This document shows positions 26,401 to 34,215 of a DNA stretch of 51,844 nt, piece after piece; positions within the stretch are counted from its first letter, which is position 1; the number at the start of each line of letters is the position of its first letter. The DNA comes from an uncultured Bacteroidota bacterium. Lineage in GTDB: Bacteria; Bacteroidota; Bacteroidia; Flavobacteriales; Flavobacteriaceae. The notes under the pieces are model-generated. The model was not told where the DNA came from and ran no database searches. It worked only from the letters and a program-made list of their open reading frames with translations. The translations under genes were made by a program, and so were the position numbers. The DNA lies in NCBI GenBank assembly GCA_902598295.1, contig CACKBA010000009.1, positions 1 to 51,844 of the forward strand. The letters run 5' to 3'.

Positions 26401-26446
26401 TGTGGCTGAAATTGTTTTAATGAATATGATTAATTACTTAGACTAA
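23435..26446 (+). CDS. Glycoside hydrolase family 2 beta-glycosidase with extra C-terminal domain
   Basis: A 1003-residue secreted enzyme (signal MKKFLFLLFVLISFSIESQ). Domain order: GH2 sugar-binding jelly roll (about 25-190: LNGEWEIIYDE, VPSVWERY, YYRRKF), immunoglobulin-like domain (about 190-300), TIM barrel (about 300-650) with acid/base Glu425 in WELFNE and nucleophile Glu528 in VSEIGYG, then about 350 more residues. The last 250 residues (FVQKGGNVIYLS, HGDGKIILSTLKL) resemble the glutamine-amidotransferase-like accessory domain of some beta-galactosidases. The usual NRHE-type substrate loop is replaced by KAAFFEGLYP, so standard lactose activity is unlikely. Family substrates include beta-galactosides and beta-glucuronides; agar and porphyran galactosidases also belong to GH2. 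It is coupled to the sulfatase by a 4-base overlap. Confidence 0.9.
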   Translation: MKKFLFLLFVLISFSIESQERFNNQMLNGEWEIIYDENNEGKKNKYHSNDGFDNGLIEKIYVPSVWERYKKDYEGVVYYRRKFKVPKSESNKKVHLNFNASNYITEVYVNDNSIGFHEGGFSPFSFNIEHVLDFENENTLIVKVMGPITIQDKVIDGIGQMETPQWRGSYTGGIWQDIFLSFTAQTHIKDVFIIANYKNGSVELKNKILNGLGDGNYRYKYSINNLHNPSEKTTYEKELTIQNSKLIVDFDLKHQIKNHKLWSPEDPQIYELEIFLDKVTENEQGTVYTKLDHVKEKFGFREFTVENDRFYLNGEPIYLKAAFFEGLYPVKLSYPDSKKMMIKEILLAKEAGFNMIRPWRKPPPKEWLHLADSIGVLTVGSMAIECMDMPIESPYLPKRVENEITEAILRDRNHPSIVQWELFNEIRRPVLANMLVPMSLKARELDPTRMILDESGGWAYGANLYLPFSNKAFKFNDIHNYPGPNITNNKFDGFLTIGNTKEKNIELGLNARTPGRNVVPNISSYVSEIGYGSLPDLENNEALFKEKGNPITYPYIYHINYNRDIKKALRETGLDKIFKSATDFYLKQQEIHGIANKRMLEAIRSNPTVIGYCVHALTAGDWIIGAGLLDLWRNPKGKAYDLTKEANEDRIIVIRTDKRNYYLGESIKIEIKGINDKSVLNGNLSVRIKSQKNKKVLYENKTKTQLEKGISLIHDDTVDLDVGNYIIESNFNSQKTKLFSAIEFSVYNTKSKKTGKKIALANKDKRLEKFLIDKGFDVISFNKKQKIDVPVIFSNEKAEFINSSDGNVVKNEDNQDNLLSPSGPSSNSKNSQLESRITKLNSFVQKGGNVIYLSVPGKTRVRKGPNLTFIDEGENYLPVKFVKNISQGLWDGILHVNSNHKIFKDLPTNVNMSGTYENIAPTITLRGIDAENLVNTIAFDRIPDGNIMKRNYIGSGDVWSGSDLSIVKHGDGKIILSTLKLIQNIGYDPVAEIVLMNMINYLD

Positions 26447-27141
26447 TGGATACTCAAAACTATATAATTGAATTTATGTCGGATGAATGGATTAGGAATA
26501 CAATCATTTCCGTTTGTCTGATTTTAATAATCCTTTTTCTATCGAATAATTTTTTTAATAAAGATCAAAAATTAAAAATTGTAAAAATTCTCTCTTTATT
26601 TATGATTATTATGACAGTTACGGATCATTCAAGAAACGTCATGAGTGGTTTATGGAATGTTTCAGATAATCTTCCCTTACATATGTGTGGGTTAACCAAT
26701 CTAATCGCATGTTCTGTTTTATTTACAAAACTGAATAAAAGAGTTTTTGAATTTTTTTACTTTGCGGGAATCATTGGTGGAATACAGGCCTTTTTAACCC
26801 CGCAAATAAATAATTTTGATGGTTCAAATTTTGAATATATTTCATATCATACTTCTCATGCAGGAATAATTTTGATTCCAATTTTTCTTTTGACTAATTT
26901 GAAGTATTCCATAACAAAACTCTCTTGGTTTAGAGTTTGGGTCTATCTTAATGTAATTATTGCTTTTATAATTCCATTAAATTTTCAAATTGACTCAAAC
27001 TATATGTATCTAGCATCACCTCCAAATGTTGACAACCCATTATTAATTGGTGATTGGCCATACTACATATTTTTCTGGGAAATAATTGTGATTCTGTTCA
27101 CATACACTCTTTATGTGATATCAACAAAAAAGTTTATTTAA
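26446..27141 (+). CDS. YwaF-like integral membrane protein (TIGR02206-type)
   Basis: A 231-residue protein with six or seven hydrophobic segments. The central NLPLHMCGLTNLIACSVLF matches the conserved helix (LPLHMC/LPLQLC) of the YwaF/TMEM164-like family, and the spaced His residues (His in DHSRN, LPLH and SYHTSHAG) could form a membrane-embedded site. Function is not established for bacterial members; the eukaryotic TMEM164 relatives are reported acyltransferases. The ATG at 26446 overlaps the GH2 stop by one base, and the next gene begins directly after its stop, so it is apparently in the sulfatase-GH2 transcript. Whether it serves polysaccharide use or is a chance passenger cannot be told. 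Confidence 0.78.
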   Translation: MDTQNYIIEFMSDEWIRNTIISVCLILIILFLSNNFFNKDQKLKIVKILSLFMIIMTVTDHSRNVMSGLWNVSDNLPLHMCGLTNLIACSVLFTKLNKRVFEFFYFAGIIGGIQAFLTPQINNFDGSNFEYISYHTSHAGIILIPIFLLTNLKYSITKLSWFRVWVYLNVIIAFIIPLNFQIDSNYMYLASPPNVDNPLLIGDWPYYIFFWEIIVILFTYTLYVISTKKFI

Positions 27142-27753
27142 ATGAAAACCCCTATTAAAGTTTTTTCAGATTGGGTAAGATCTGGAAAAGATGAAGGAAT
27201 GAAGAATAATCATTTCAAACCAGTAATGAAAATGATTGAATTATTTGAAAACAAATATGAAAATCCTTCTATTATCGATGCAGGATGTGGAAATGGATGG
27301 TTAATTCGTCATTTTTATGAAAATAAAAAATACACAAATCTTACTGGTGTTGATGGCTCAAACGATATGATTGCAAAAGCAAAAACTTTAGATCATGAAA
27401 ATAATTATATATGCTCTGAACTTGATTTGTGGAAACCTGACAATAAAGTTGATGTAGTGATATCAATGGAGGTAATCTATTACTTTAAGAACCCTGAAAT
27501 AATAATCAAGCATATATTTAACAATTGGATTAAAAAAAATGGTGTTTTTATAATGGGTATTGATTTTTATCTAGAAAATGAAAAATGTCATGATTGGAAA
27601 GAAAAAACTGGAGTTGATACGATGGAACTTTTTAGTTCAGAAGTGTGGATTAATTTTTTTGAGGAAAGTGGTTTTAAAAATGTGAATAAATATTTTTTTA
27701 ATCAGGGAAAAGAATGGAAAGGAACATTAGTTGTTGAAGGATTTAAATTCTAA
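27142..27753 (+). CDS. Class I SAM-dependent methyltransferase
   Basis: A 203-residue small methyltransferase. It has motif I IIDAGCGNGWLIRHF (about residues 47-61) binding S-adenosylmethionine, the acidic residue after strand 2 in LTGVDGSNDMI, and motif IV VVISMEVIYYF (about 109-119). The C-terminal half has the usual last strands (GVFIMGID, SGFKNVNKYFF). No substrate-specific signature was recognised; it could act on a small molecule or a protein. It follows the YwaF-like gene with no gap. The last 27 bases overlap the convergent rhodanese gene, covering its C-terminal residues. Confidence 0.83.
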   Translation: MKTPIKVFSDWVRSGKDEGMKNNHFKPVMKMIELFENKYENPSIIDAGCGNGWLIRHFYENKKYTNLTGVDGSNDMIAKAKTLDHENNYICSELDLWKPDNKVDVVISMEVIYYFKNPEIIIKHIFNNWIKKNGVFIMGIDFYLENEKCHDWKEKTGVDTMELFSSEVWINFFEESGFKNVNKYFFNQGKEWKGTLVVEGFKF

Positions 27754-28104
27754 GTTTTTCTTTTTAACTTGTAAAATTCCACCCTCTAGGTTGTAAATAT
27801 TATTAAAACCTTTTTCTTGTATTAGTTTGGCAGCGTAATAACTTCTTCTTCCTGACCTACAGTAAAGTATAATATTTTTTTTTTCTTTGAATGAAGAAAT
27901 TGAGTCTAAAAAACTTGTACTGTAATAGTCAATATTAATTGAGTTTTTAATTCTAAAAGAATTAAATTCATCTGCAGTCCTAACATCGATCAAGACAGTT
28001 GAATCCATATCTAAAATTTTTGACATCTTTTTATAATCAATATCTAAAATTTGCTGTTGTGAAAATATTGAATTTATAAAAAACAGAATAATAAGTTTTT
28101 TCAT
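27727..28104 (-). CDS. Periplasmic rhodanese-like protein
   Basis: A 125-residue single-domain sulfurtransferase-like protein with an N-terminal signal segment (MKKLIILFFINSIFSQQ), so it is probably periplasmic. LIDVRTADEFNSFRIKNSINI is the CH2A rhodanese motif, and ILYCRSGRRS is the active-site loop with the persulfide-forming Cys and flanking Arg residues. C-terminal NIYNLEGGI completes the domain. It follows the persulfide-dioxygenase-like gene with no intergenic base, pointing to a joint role in sulfane-sulfur handling. Its 3' end overlaps the methyltransferase gene by 27 bases. Confidence 0.88.
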   Translation of the reverse strand: MKKLIILFFINSIFSQQQILDIDYKKMSKILDMDSTVLIDVRTADEFNSFRIKNSINIDYYSTSFLDSISSFKEKKNIILYCRSGRRSYYAAKLIQEKGFNNIYNLEGGILQVKKKNLEFKSFNN

Positions 28105-29472
28105 TTAAATTAGTTTGCTGATTCCACTAAAACCAGACTCAACATTTACAAGTTCTTTAAACTTGTCCCTTTTTAGTATTGAACATGCAATTACGCTTCT
28201 ATATCCACCAGCACAGTACACATAAGAAGTTGAGTTTTTATCTATTTTTTTATTCGAATCTATTTTTGAAAGAGGTATATTCTTTGATGATTTAAATTTT
28301 CCATTAATAAGTTCTGATTTTTCTCTAACATCAATGATTTGAGAGTTTTGAGAAGATTCATTAATAAATTGTTCAGGGTCAATTGATTTAATGTTTTCAG
28401 TTGGATACCCAGCTGTTTTCCAACTTTCAATGCCTGAATCTAAATAACCATGACAATTATCAAAACCTACTCTGGAAAGTCTTGTTATCGCCTCCTCCTC
28501 TTTTCCTTCCTCAACAATTAAAATAATTTCTTGGTTTATGTCCTTTAAAATTTCACCAACCCAAGGTGCAAATCTTCCGTTTAAACCAATAAAAATTGAA
28601 CCAGGAATATGCTCATGACAATAATCTAAGGGATTTCGAGTATCTACAACAATAACATCGTCTGATTTTATTCTATCAAAAACATAATCTGCAGTTAAAT
28701 TTTTTAAATTATTTTTTAGAATCTTATCAATTCCCACATAACCATCTCTGTTTAATTTTACATTTTGTGGAAAATAAGCAGGTGGTTCAGGTAAATCCTT
28801 AACCAATTCCTTCACAAAATCAATTTTTGAAAACTTTCCATTTAAGCTGTAGTTTACTTTTTTTTGATTAGCCAAAGTATCAACAGTTACTCTCATCATA
28901 TTTTTTCCACAGGCTGAACCAGCTCCATGCCCAGGATACACAGTAATATTATCGTTAAGAGGTTTTATTTTATTATTAATAGACTCGAATAACATCTCCG
29001 CAAGTTTTTCTTTACTTATACCTTGATATCTCTGGGCAACATCAGGTATACCAACATCGCCCAAAAAAAGAGTGTCTCCAGTAAATATAGCATGTTGATT
29101 ATTATCGGAATCAAATAACAAGTATGATGAACTCTCAAGAGTGTGACCAGGCGTGTGAATTAGTTTTATTTTCAAATCACCTAAAACAAAAATTTCATTA
29201 TCTGCCGATATAATACAATCATATTTGGGATCTGCATTTGGACCATAAACAATCGGTGCATTTGTTTTTTCAGAAATGCTCAAATGTCCACTCACAAAAT
29301 CTGCGTGAAAATGTGTTTGAAAAACATATTTTATTTTTGAATTTCTATTTTCAGCTTTTTTTAAATATATGTCAACCTCTCTCAGTGGATCGATAACTGC
29401 AGCCTCTCCATTACTTTCAATAAAATAAGATGCCTGTGATAGGCATCCAGTATATATTTGCTCTACAAACAT
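28105..29472 (-). CDS. MBL-fold persulfide dioxygenase-like protein fused to two rhodanese domains
   Basis: A 455-residue three-domain protein. Residues 1-240 form an ETHE1-like metallo-beta-lactamase domain: THFHADFVSGH metal ligands, HTPGHTLESS, FTGDTLFLGDVG and YPGHGAGSACG. Residues about 265-355 are a rhodanese-like domain with VVDTRNPLDY and a loop (LIVEEGKEEE) that lacks the catalytic Cys, so it is probably inactive. Residues about 365-455 are a second rhodanese with IIDVREKSEL and SYVYCAGGYRS, Cys present. The architecture matches CstB-like or BLH-like enzymes that oxidise persulfides to sulfite/thiosulfate during sulfide detoxification. The start is ATG at 29472, with TAATTTTG ending 4 bases upstream. 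It is transcribed together with the small rhodanese downstream. Confidence 0.9.
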   Translation of the reverse strand: MFVEQIYTGCLSQASYFIESNGEAAVIDPLREVDIYLKKAENRNSKIKYVFQTHFHADFVSGHLSISEKTNAPIVYGPNADPKYDCIISADNEIFVLGDLKIKLIHTPGHTLESSSYLLFDSDNNQHAIFTGDTLFLGDVGIPDVAQRYQGISKEKLAEMLFESINNKIKPLNDNITVYPGHGAGSACGKNMMRVTVDTLANQKKVNYSLNGKFSKIDFVKELVKDLPEPPAYFPQNVKLNRDGYVGIDKILKNNLKNLTADYVFDRIKSDDVIVVDTRNPLDYCHEHIPGSIFIGLNGRFAPWVGEILKDINQEIILIVEEGKEEEAITRLSRVGFDNCHGYLDSGIESWKTAGYPTENIKSIDPEQFINESSQNSQIIDVREKSELINGKFKSSKNIPLSKIDSNKKIDKNSTSYVYCAGGYRSVIACSILKRDKFKELVNVESGFSGISKLI

Positions 29473-29476
29473 TTCA

Positions 29477-29484
29477 CAAAATTA
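29477..29484 (-). promoter_or_regulatory. Candidate -7 promoter element of the persulfide dioxygenase-rhodanese operon
   Basis: The minus strand reads TAATTTTG, a full TAnnTTTG match that ends 4 bases before the ATG at 29472. A transcript from this box would be leaderless or nearly so. No TTTG -33 box is clear. Confidence 0.45.
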
Positions 29485-29528
29485 ACAAGAAAGTTTAATA
29501 ATTGTTTTTTTAAATTAAATTAGTATAT

Positions 29529-30260
29529 GTGGAATATGGGATAGTAAATTTAAATTTAGTACCAGTACGAAAAAAAAATAATGCGAAATCTGAAATGATT
29601 TCCCAATTTTTCTTTGGTGAAACTATACAGGTTATTTCTAAAAAGAACAACTGGAGTTTGGTTATTTCAAACCTAGACAATTACGAAGGATGGGTAAGAA
29701 CTTCTCATTTCCTATCTATTCCAAAATCTGATTTTATTAAAATTAACATAAAGAAAAAAAAATTCAGTAGCACTGAAACCTCATTATATAATAATGAGTT
29801 TAACGACTACACAGTGCCTGCGGGAAGTATAATTAGCAACTGTAAATATCTAGGCTTTGATTGTATTTCCAATGATAAAAATTTTCATAGTCTAGAGGAA
29901 ATTGCACTTTCATTTTTAAATTCACCATATCTATGGGGAGGAAAAACTAAGTTTGGTACGGATTGTTCAGGTTTTGTTCAATCTGTTTTTAAAATTTATG
30001 GGAAAATACTACCTCGTGACTCTTACCAACAAGCAGTGGTTGGGGTTGAAGTGAATTTAGAGAATTCGAAGGCAGGAGATTTGGCTTTTTTTGGAAAAAA
30101 AATTGATGCAATAACACACGTTGGAATTTTGATTTCCGATAAGAGAATTATTCATTCGTCAGGAAAAGTTAGGATAGATAACATAACTAATGAAGGAATT
30201 CTTAATGTAGACTCAAAAAAAATTTCTCATATACTTCAATCCATTAGAAGAGTGATTTAA
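29529..30260 (+). CDS. NlpC/P60 cysteine peptidase with N-terminal SH3-like domain
   Basis: A 243-residue peptidoglycan endopeptidase. Residues about 1-60 form a bacterial SH3-type fold (VPVRKKNNAKSEMISQFFFGE, WVRTSHF) and the C-terminal half is NlpC/P60: YLWGGKTKFGTDCSGFVQSVF with the nucleophilic Cys, DLAFFGKK, and THVGILI with the catalytic His; the third polar residue follows in RIIHSSG. Members cleave D-Glu-DAP bonds in stem peptides. No clear signal peptide is seen, as in other Bacteroidetes members beginning MEYGI, so cytoplasmic recycling is possible. The start is GTG at 29529; the overlapping ATG at 29527 reaches a stop at once. Its TAA shares TTAA with the convergent TPR gene. Confidence 0.88.
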   Translation: MEYGIVNLNLVPVRKKNNAKSEMISQFFFGETIQVISKKNNWSLVISNLDNYEGWVRTSHFLSIPKSDFIKINIKKKKFSSTETSLYNNEFNDYTVPAGSIISNCKYLGFDCISNDKNFHSLEEIALSFLNSPYLWGGKTKFGTDCSGFVQSVFKIYGKILPRDSYQQAVVGVEVNLENSKAGDLAFFGKKIDAITHVGILISDKRIIHSSGKVRIDNITNEGILNVDSKKISHILQSIRRVI

Positions 30261-31549
30261 TTTGAGAGTTGCTCAATTTTTGCATTAATTTCTTTGTATC
30301 CATCAATATTATCAAGTTTATAATAAAACTGTGATAACAGTTTTAAAACTTCTACATCATTTGGGTCATATTCTAGAGCCTTTTCACAGTAGGGTATGCA
30401 CTTTCTCCAAACATCATTAAGTTCTTCTTTTAGTTTATCGTACTTTGCAATATCACTCCTTTTATTTGACATAGCTATTTTATCCATTTCGCCAATAATA
30501 ATACTTTGTTGTTCCAATAGAATGTTTACGATAGCAACATAAGAATCTACATAATCGGGTTTAAATTCGATTGCTTTTTCAAAATATAACTTTGCATCAG
30601 CAGACTCTCCCTGTTCCGATGAAATTATTCCAAGATTATAATACAAAATACCATTTTCTGGATCTTTTTCGACAGCAAGTGTCATAATATCTTTAAATTT
30701 TTGGCGGTATTGAGATCTTAAATTATCATCTGTAGCATTGTTACTTAACCTTATATATAAATCGGCCTCATTTAAAATTAAATATAAATCGTCTGGTTGA
30801 ATAGACCTTGCTTCATTTATAGCATCAATCGCCAAATCATCTTCACCTTTTTTCACGTATATGAGTGCTATATTTTTTACAATTTCAGGGTATCTAGATT
30901 CGGTTTTACCAATTCTTGGATTAATATATTCTTTTGAAGACTGATATATTTTATATTCTGTCTCAGTTACTTTTTCTTCAATGCCTGATTGAACATTCGT
31001 TATAAAATATTCATCCTTTATGCCTGTGTAGTTTTTCTCCTTGAGAGACAAATAGTATTCAAGAGCAAGTTCAAAATTCTCAGCATTTACTGCGCCACTT
31101 GCAGCAAAATATAAATAATCAATATTTTTTTGTTTATCCATCTCATACGCTAGTAACAACTTCTCGACACCTTCCATCCATTTTTTTGAGGAATTGTCTG
31201 CAACAGCAGAATTAACAAGGGCAACTACCAATATTTCCTCTAGATTATTATAATCAAGTTTCATCTCAGAATTGTAAAAGGAAGTGTTAATAGATAAGAG
31301 TTTATCTAAAGAATTTGTTGCTAGCTTAAAAGACTTAATTTCTGTGTAAATTTTTGTTGCATAATAATAATATTGTGCATCCGTTTTACTGTCTCCTGAA
31401 AGCAAAAAGTCTTTATTTGATTCTAATACTGATTCAGCTTCCTGATAAAATTTCTGGTCAATTAATCTTTTGATTTGCCTTAATTCTTTTTTTTGGGCTA
31501 ATGAAAAATTAAAAAATAAAACTGTTACGTATATATATATTGATTTCAT
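30257..31549 (-). CDS. Secreted tetratricopeptide-repeat protein
   Basis: A 430-residue protein with a signal peptide (MKSIYIYVTVLFFNFSLAQ) and TPR units. The best are PENGILYYNLGIISSEQGESADAKLYFEKAIEFKPDYVDSY and a C-terminal repeat around YCEKALEYDPNDVEVLKLLSQFYYKL; weaker repeats fill the first half. TPR arrays mediate protein-protein contact, and no enzyme motif is present. It is probably periplasmic. The start lies 21 bases after the gyrA stop, so both are likely on one transcript; gyrA followed by a secreted TPR gene is a recurring flavobacterial arrangement, though the reason is unknown. The 3' end overlaps the NlpC/P60 gene by 4 bases. Confidence 0.85.
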   Translation of the reverse strand: MKSIYIYVTVLFFNFSLAQKKELRQIKRLIDQKFYQEAESVLESNKDFLLSGDSKTDAQYYYYATKIYTEIKSFKLATNSLDKLLSINTSFYNSEMKLDYNNLEEILVVALVNSAVADNSSKKWMEGVEKLLLAYEMDKQKNIDYLYFAASGAVNAENFELALEYYLSLKEKNYTGIKDEYFITNVQSGIEEKVTETEYKIYQSSKEYINPRIGKTESRYPEIVKNIALIYVKKGEDDLAIDAINEARSIQPDDLYLILNEADLYIRLSNNATDDNLRSQYRQKFKDIMTLAVEKDPENGILYYNLGIISSEQGESADAKLYFEKAIEFKPDYVDSYVAIVNILLEQQSIIIGEMDKIAMSNKRSDIAKYDKLKEELNDVWRKCIPYCEKALEYDPNDVEVLKLLSQFYYKLDNIDGYKEINAKIEQLSN

Positions 31550-31570
31550 AATTTAAATTATTATAATGAT

Positions 31571-34054
31571 TTAATCTTCAACAACATCGATTTCCTCAAT
31601 GTCAGTTACTTCTTGGTCATCAAATACAACTTTTGCAACTGCAGCAATTGAATCGTTGTTTTTAATATTAATTAGTCTGACACCCTGAGTTGCCCTACCC
31701 ATTACTCTTAGAGAGTTCACTTCCATTCTTATAGCAATTCCTGATTTGTTTATAATCATTAAATCATCCCCATCAGAAACGTTTTTTAAAGATACTAGGT
31801 TACCAGTTTTTTCTGTAATAGAGATTGTTTTTACTCCCTTACCACCTCTATTTGTTATTCTGTAGGCTTCTAATTTTGATCTTTTACCGTAACCATTTTC
31901 GGAAACAACTAAAATGTCACTGTCCATATCATTGACTGAAATCATTCCAACTACCTCATCTTTATCATCTTTCAATCTAATACCACGAACACCAGAGGCA
32001 TTTCTACCCATTGGTCGGGTTTTATTTTCCTCAAACCTTATACATTTACCTGACTTGACAGCTATAAGAATTTGAGAGTTTCCGTTGGTTAATTTTGCTT
32101 CTAGCAATTCATCGTCGTCTTTGATAGTTATTGCATTAATTCCATTAGATCGTGGTCTAGAATATTGCTCAAGTGATGTCTTTTTAACTTGTCCTTTTTT
32201 TGTACACATGATTACATAATGGTCATTTATATAATCATCATTCTTTAAGTCTTGTGTACATATGAAAGCTTTTACTTTATCATCAGGTTCAATGTTGATC
32301 AAATTTTGAATTGCTCTTCCCTTGGAAATTTTACTTCCTTCAGGTATTTCATAAACCCTCATCCAAAAACATTTACCTTTTTGAGTAAAGAATAGCATAT
32401 ATTGATGATTAGTTCCAACAAAGAGATACTCAAGAAAATCCTCGCTTCTAGTAGTGGAACCTCTTTGACCAACGCCACCCCTATTTTGGGTTTTGTATTC
32501 TGAAAGTGAAGTTCTTTTAATGTAACCAGCATGAGAAATTGTAAGTACAACTTTTTCATCTGGAATCATATCCTCAATACTTAATTCTCCGCCTGAAAAT
32601 TCAATAACTGATTTTCTTTCATCTCCATGCAAAGTTTTTATATCTAATAACTCATCTTTAATAATGGACATCCTTCTTTCTTTATTAGCTAAAATGTCCT
32701 TTAAATCCTTAATGAGATTGACTAAGTCGTCATATTCATTTCTTAACTTATCTTGTTCCAGTCCAGTCAATTGTCTTAATCTCATTTCAACTATGGCTTT
32801 TGACTGATTTTCAGACAAATCATATTTCTTCATCAAATTTTCCCTTGCCTCATCAGCATTTTTAGAGGCCTTAATTATAGATATCATATCATCGATGTTA
32901 TCGGACGCTATTATTAAACCCTCAAGAATATGTGCTCTGTCTTCCGCTTTTTTTAACTCAAATTTTGTTCTCCTTACTACAACCTCATGCCTATGGTCGA
33001 CAAAATGAACAATCATTTCTTTGAGATTTAAAAGTTTAGGTCTTCCGTTGACAAGTGCAATGTTATTGACACTAAATGATGATTGTAATGAAGTGTGCTT
33101 AAATAGTTTGTTTAGTACTATGTTTGGTATTGCATCCCTCTTTAGGACATATACGATTCTCATTCCTTTTCTATCCGATTCATCTCGGATATTTGAAATA
33201 CCATCTATTTTGTTATCATTTATCAACTGAGCTGTTTTTTGAATCATATCAGATTTGTTGACCAAATACGGAATCTCTGTAACAATTATACACTCTCTTC
33301 CATTTACTTCTTCAAAGACAGCCTTTCCTCTCATAACAACCCTACCTCGGCCTGTTTCAAAAGCTTCTTTTACACCATCATATCCATATATAATACCACC
33401 TGTTGGGAAATCTGGGGCTTTGATGTGATTAATTAATTCAGAAATTTCGATATCATTATTGTCAATGTAAGCAATGGTTCCATTAATTACCTCACTTAAA
33501 TTGTGTGGAGGCATATTAGTTGCCATACCAACTGCAATTCCCGATGCACCATTCACCAAGAGGTTTGGAATTTTTGTTGGTAATACGGTTGGTTCTTTTA
33601 ACGAATCATCATAGTTGAGTTGGAAATCAACAGTATCTTTATCAAGATCTTGCACCATTTCTTCTGATATCTTTTTCAGCCTAGCCTCTGTATATCTCAT
33701 GGCAGCAGGACTGTCACCATCAATTGATCCAAAGTTTCCTTGTCCATCTACAAGCATATATCTTAAACTCCATTCTTGAGCCATTCTAACCATGGTATCA
33801 TACACAGAACTATCACCATGTGGATGATATTTTCCCAAAACCTCTCCTACAATAAAAGCTGATTTTTTGTACTTGCTGTTAGATCTAAGTCCTAGTTCAC
33901 TCATGCCAAACAGGACTCTTCTGTGAACAGGTTTCAATCCGTCCCTTACATCCGGTAGGGCTCTCGAAACTATAACTGACATTGAATAATCAATGTAAGC
34001 TGATTTCATAGCTTCCTCTATGTTTATTGGGATTAATTTTTCTCTTTCCGCCAT
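31571..34054 (-). CDS. gyrA: DNA gyrase subunit A
   Basis: An 827-residue type IIA topoisomerase subunit that cuts and rejoins DNA while GyrB hydrolyses ATP to add negative supercoils. The N-terminal winged-helix/tower has [18 protein letters not shown] and [10 protein letters not shown] with the DNA-linking Tyr121. The quinolone-relevant Ser82 and Asp86 (E. coli 83 and 87) are the usual sensitive residues. The C-terminal half is a six-bladed pinwheel with the GyrA box [11 protein letters not shown] (DNA-wrapping Q-R-GG-x-G motif; about residue 505), which separates it from ParC. An acidic tail ends [12 protein letters not shown]. Length is normal. Upstream TATCTTTG at 34072-34079 is a likely -7 box. 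The gene is divergent from clpC. Confidence 0.98.
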   Translation of the reverse strand: MAEREKLIPINIEEAMKSAYIDYSMSVIVSRALPDVRDGLKPVHRRVLFGMSELGLRSNSKYKKSAFIVGEVLGKYHPHGDSSVYDTMVRMAQEWSLRYMLVDGQGNFGSIDGDSPAAMRYTEARLKKISEEMVQDLDKDTVDFQLNYDDSLKEPTVLPTKIPNLLVNGASGIAVGMATNMPPHNLSEVINGTIAYIDNNDIEISELINHIKAPDFPTGGIIYGYDGVKEAFETGRGRVVMRGKAVFEEVNGRECIIVTEIPYLVNKSDMIQKTAQLINDNKIDGISNIRDESDRKGMRIVYVLKRDAIPNIVLNKLFKHTSLQSSFSVNNIALVNGRPKLLNLKEMIVHFVDHRHEVVVRRTKFELKKAEDRAHILEGLIIASDNIDDMISIIKASKNADEARENLMKKYDLSENQSKAIVEMRLRQLTGLEQDKLRNEYDDLVNLIKDLKDILANKERRMSIIKDELLDIKTLHGDERKSVIEFSGGELSIEDMIPDEKVVLTISHAGYIKRTSLSEYKTQNRGGVGQRGSTTRSEDFLEYLFVGTNHQYMLFFTQKGKCFWMRVYEIPEGSKISKGRAIQNLINIEPDDKVKAFICTQDLKNDDYINDHYVIMCTKKGQVKKTSLEQYSRPRSNGINAITIKDDDELLEAKLTNGNSQILIAVKSGKCIRFEENKTRPMGRNASGVRGIRLKDDKDEVVGMISVNDMDSDILVVSENGYGKRSKLEAYRITNRGGKGVKTISITEKTGNLVSLKNVSDGDDLMIINKSGIAIRMEVNSLRVMGRATQGVRLINIKNNDSIAAVAKVVFDDQEVTDIEEIDVVED

Positions 34055-34071
34055 TAGTTAGTAAATTTTAA

Positions 34072-34079
34072 CAAAGATA
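34072..34079 (-). promoter_or_regulatory. Candidate -7 promoter element of gyrA
   Basis: TATCTTTG on the minus strand is a full TAnnTTTG match, 17 bases before the gyrA ATG. The nearest TTTG upstream (34107-34104) is 24 bases away, longer than the usual 19-21 spacing. Confidence 0.45.
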
Positions 34080-34200
34080 AATATCTATAGAGGAAAACCT
34101 GTCCAAAAAGATGTTCTAAATTCACAAACTTATTAACATTTTTAACTTAAATTTTATAAAAATTTATCTGGATAATATTTAATTATTAAATTTAATTGAT

Positions 34201-34215
34201 ATGTCAATGTGACAT
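34201..34215. promoter_or_regulatory. Perfect inverted repeat in the clpC upstream region, possible operator
   Basis: ATGTCA-ATG-TGACAT is a perfect 6-base inverted repeat with a 3-base centre, 38 bases before the clpC ATG and in the only sizeable intergenic region of the window. It is too short and not T-followed, so not a terminator. Position fits binding of a dimeric regulator near a clpC promoter; the regulator is not identified. Confidence 0.35.
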
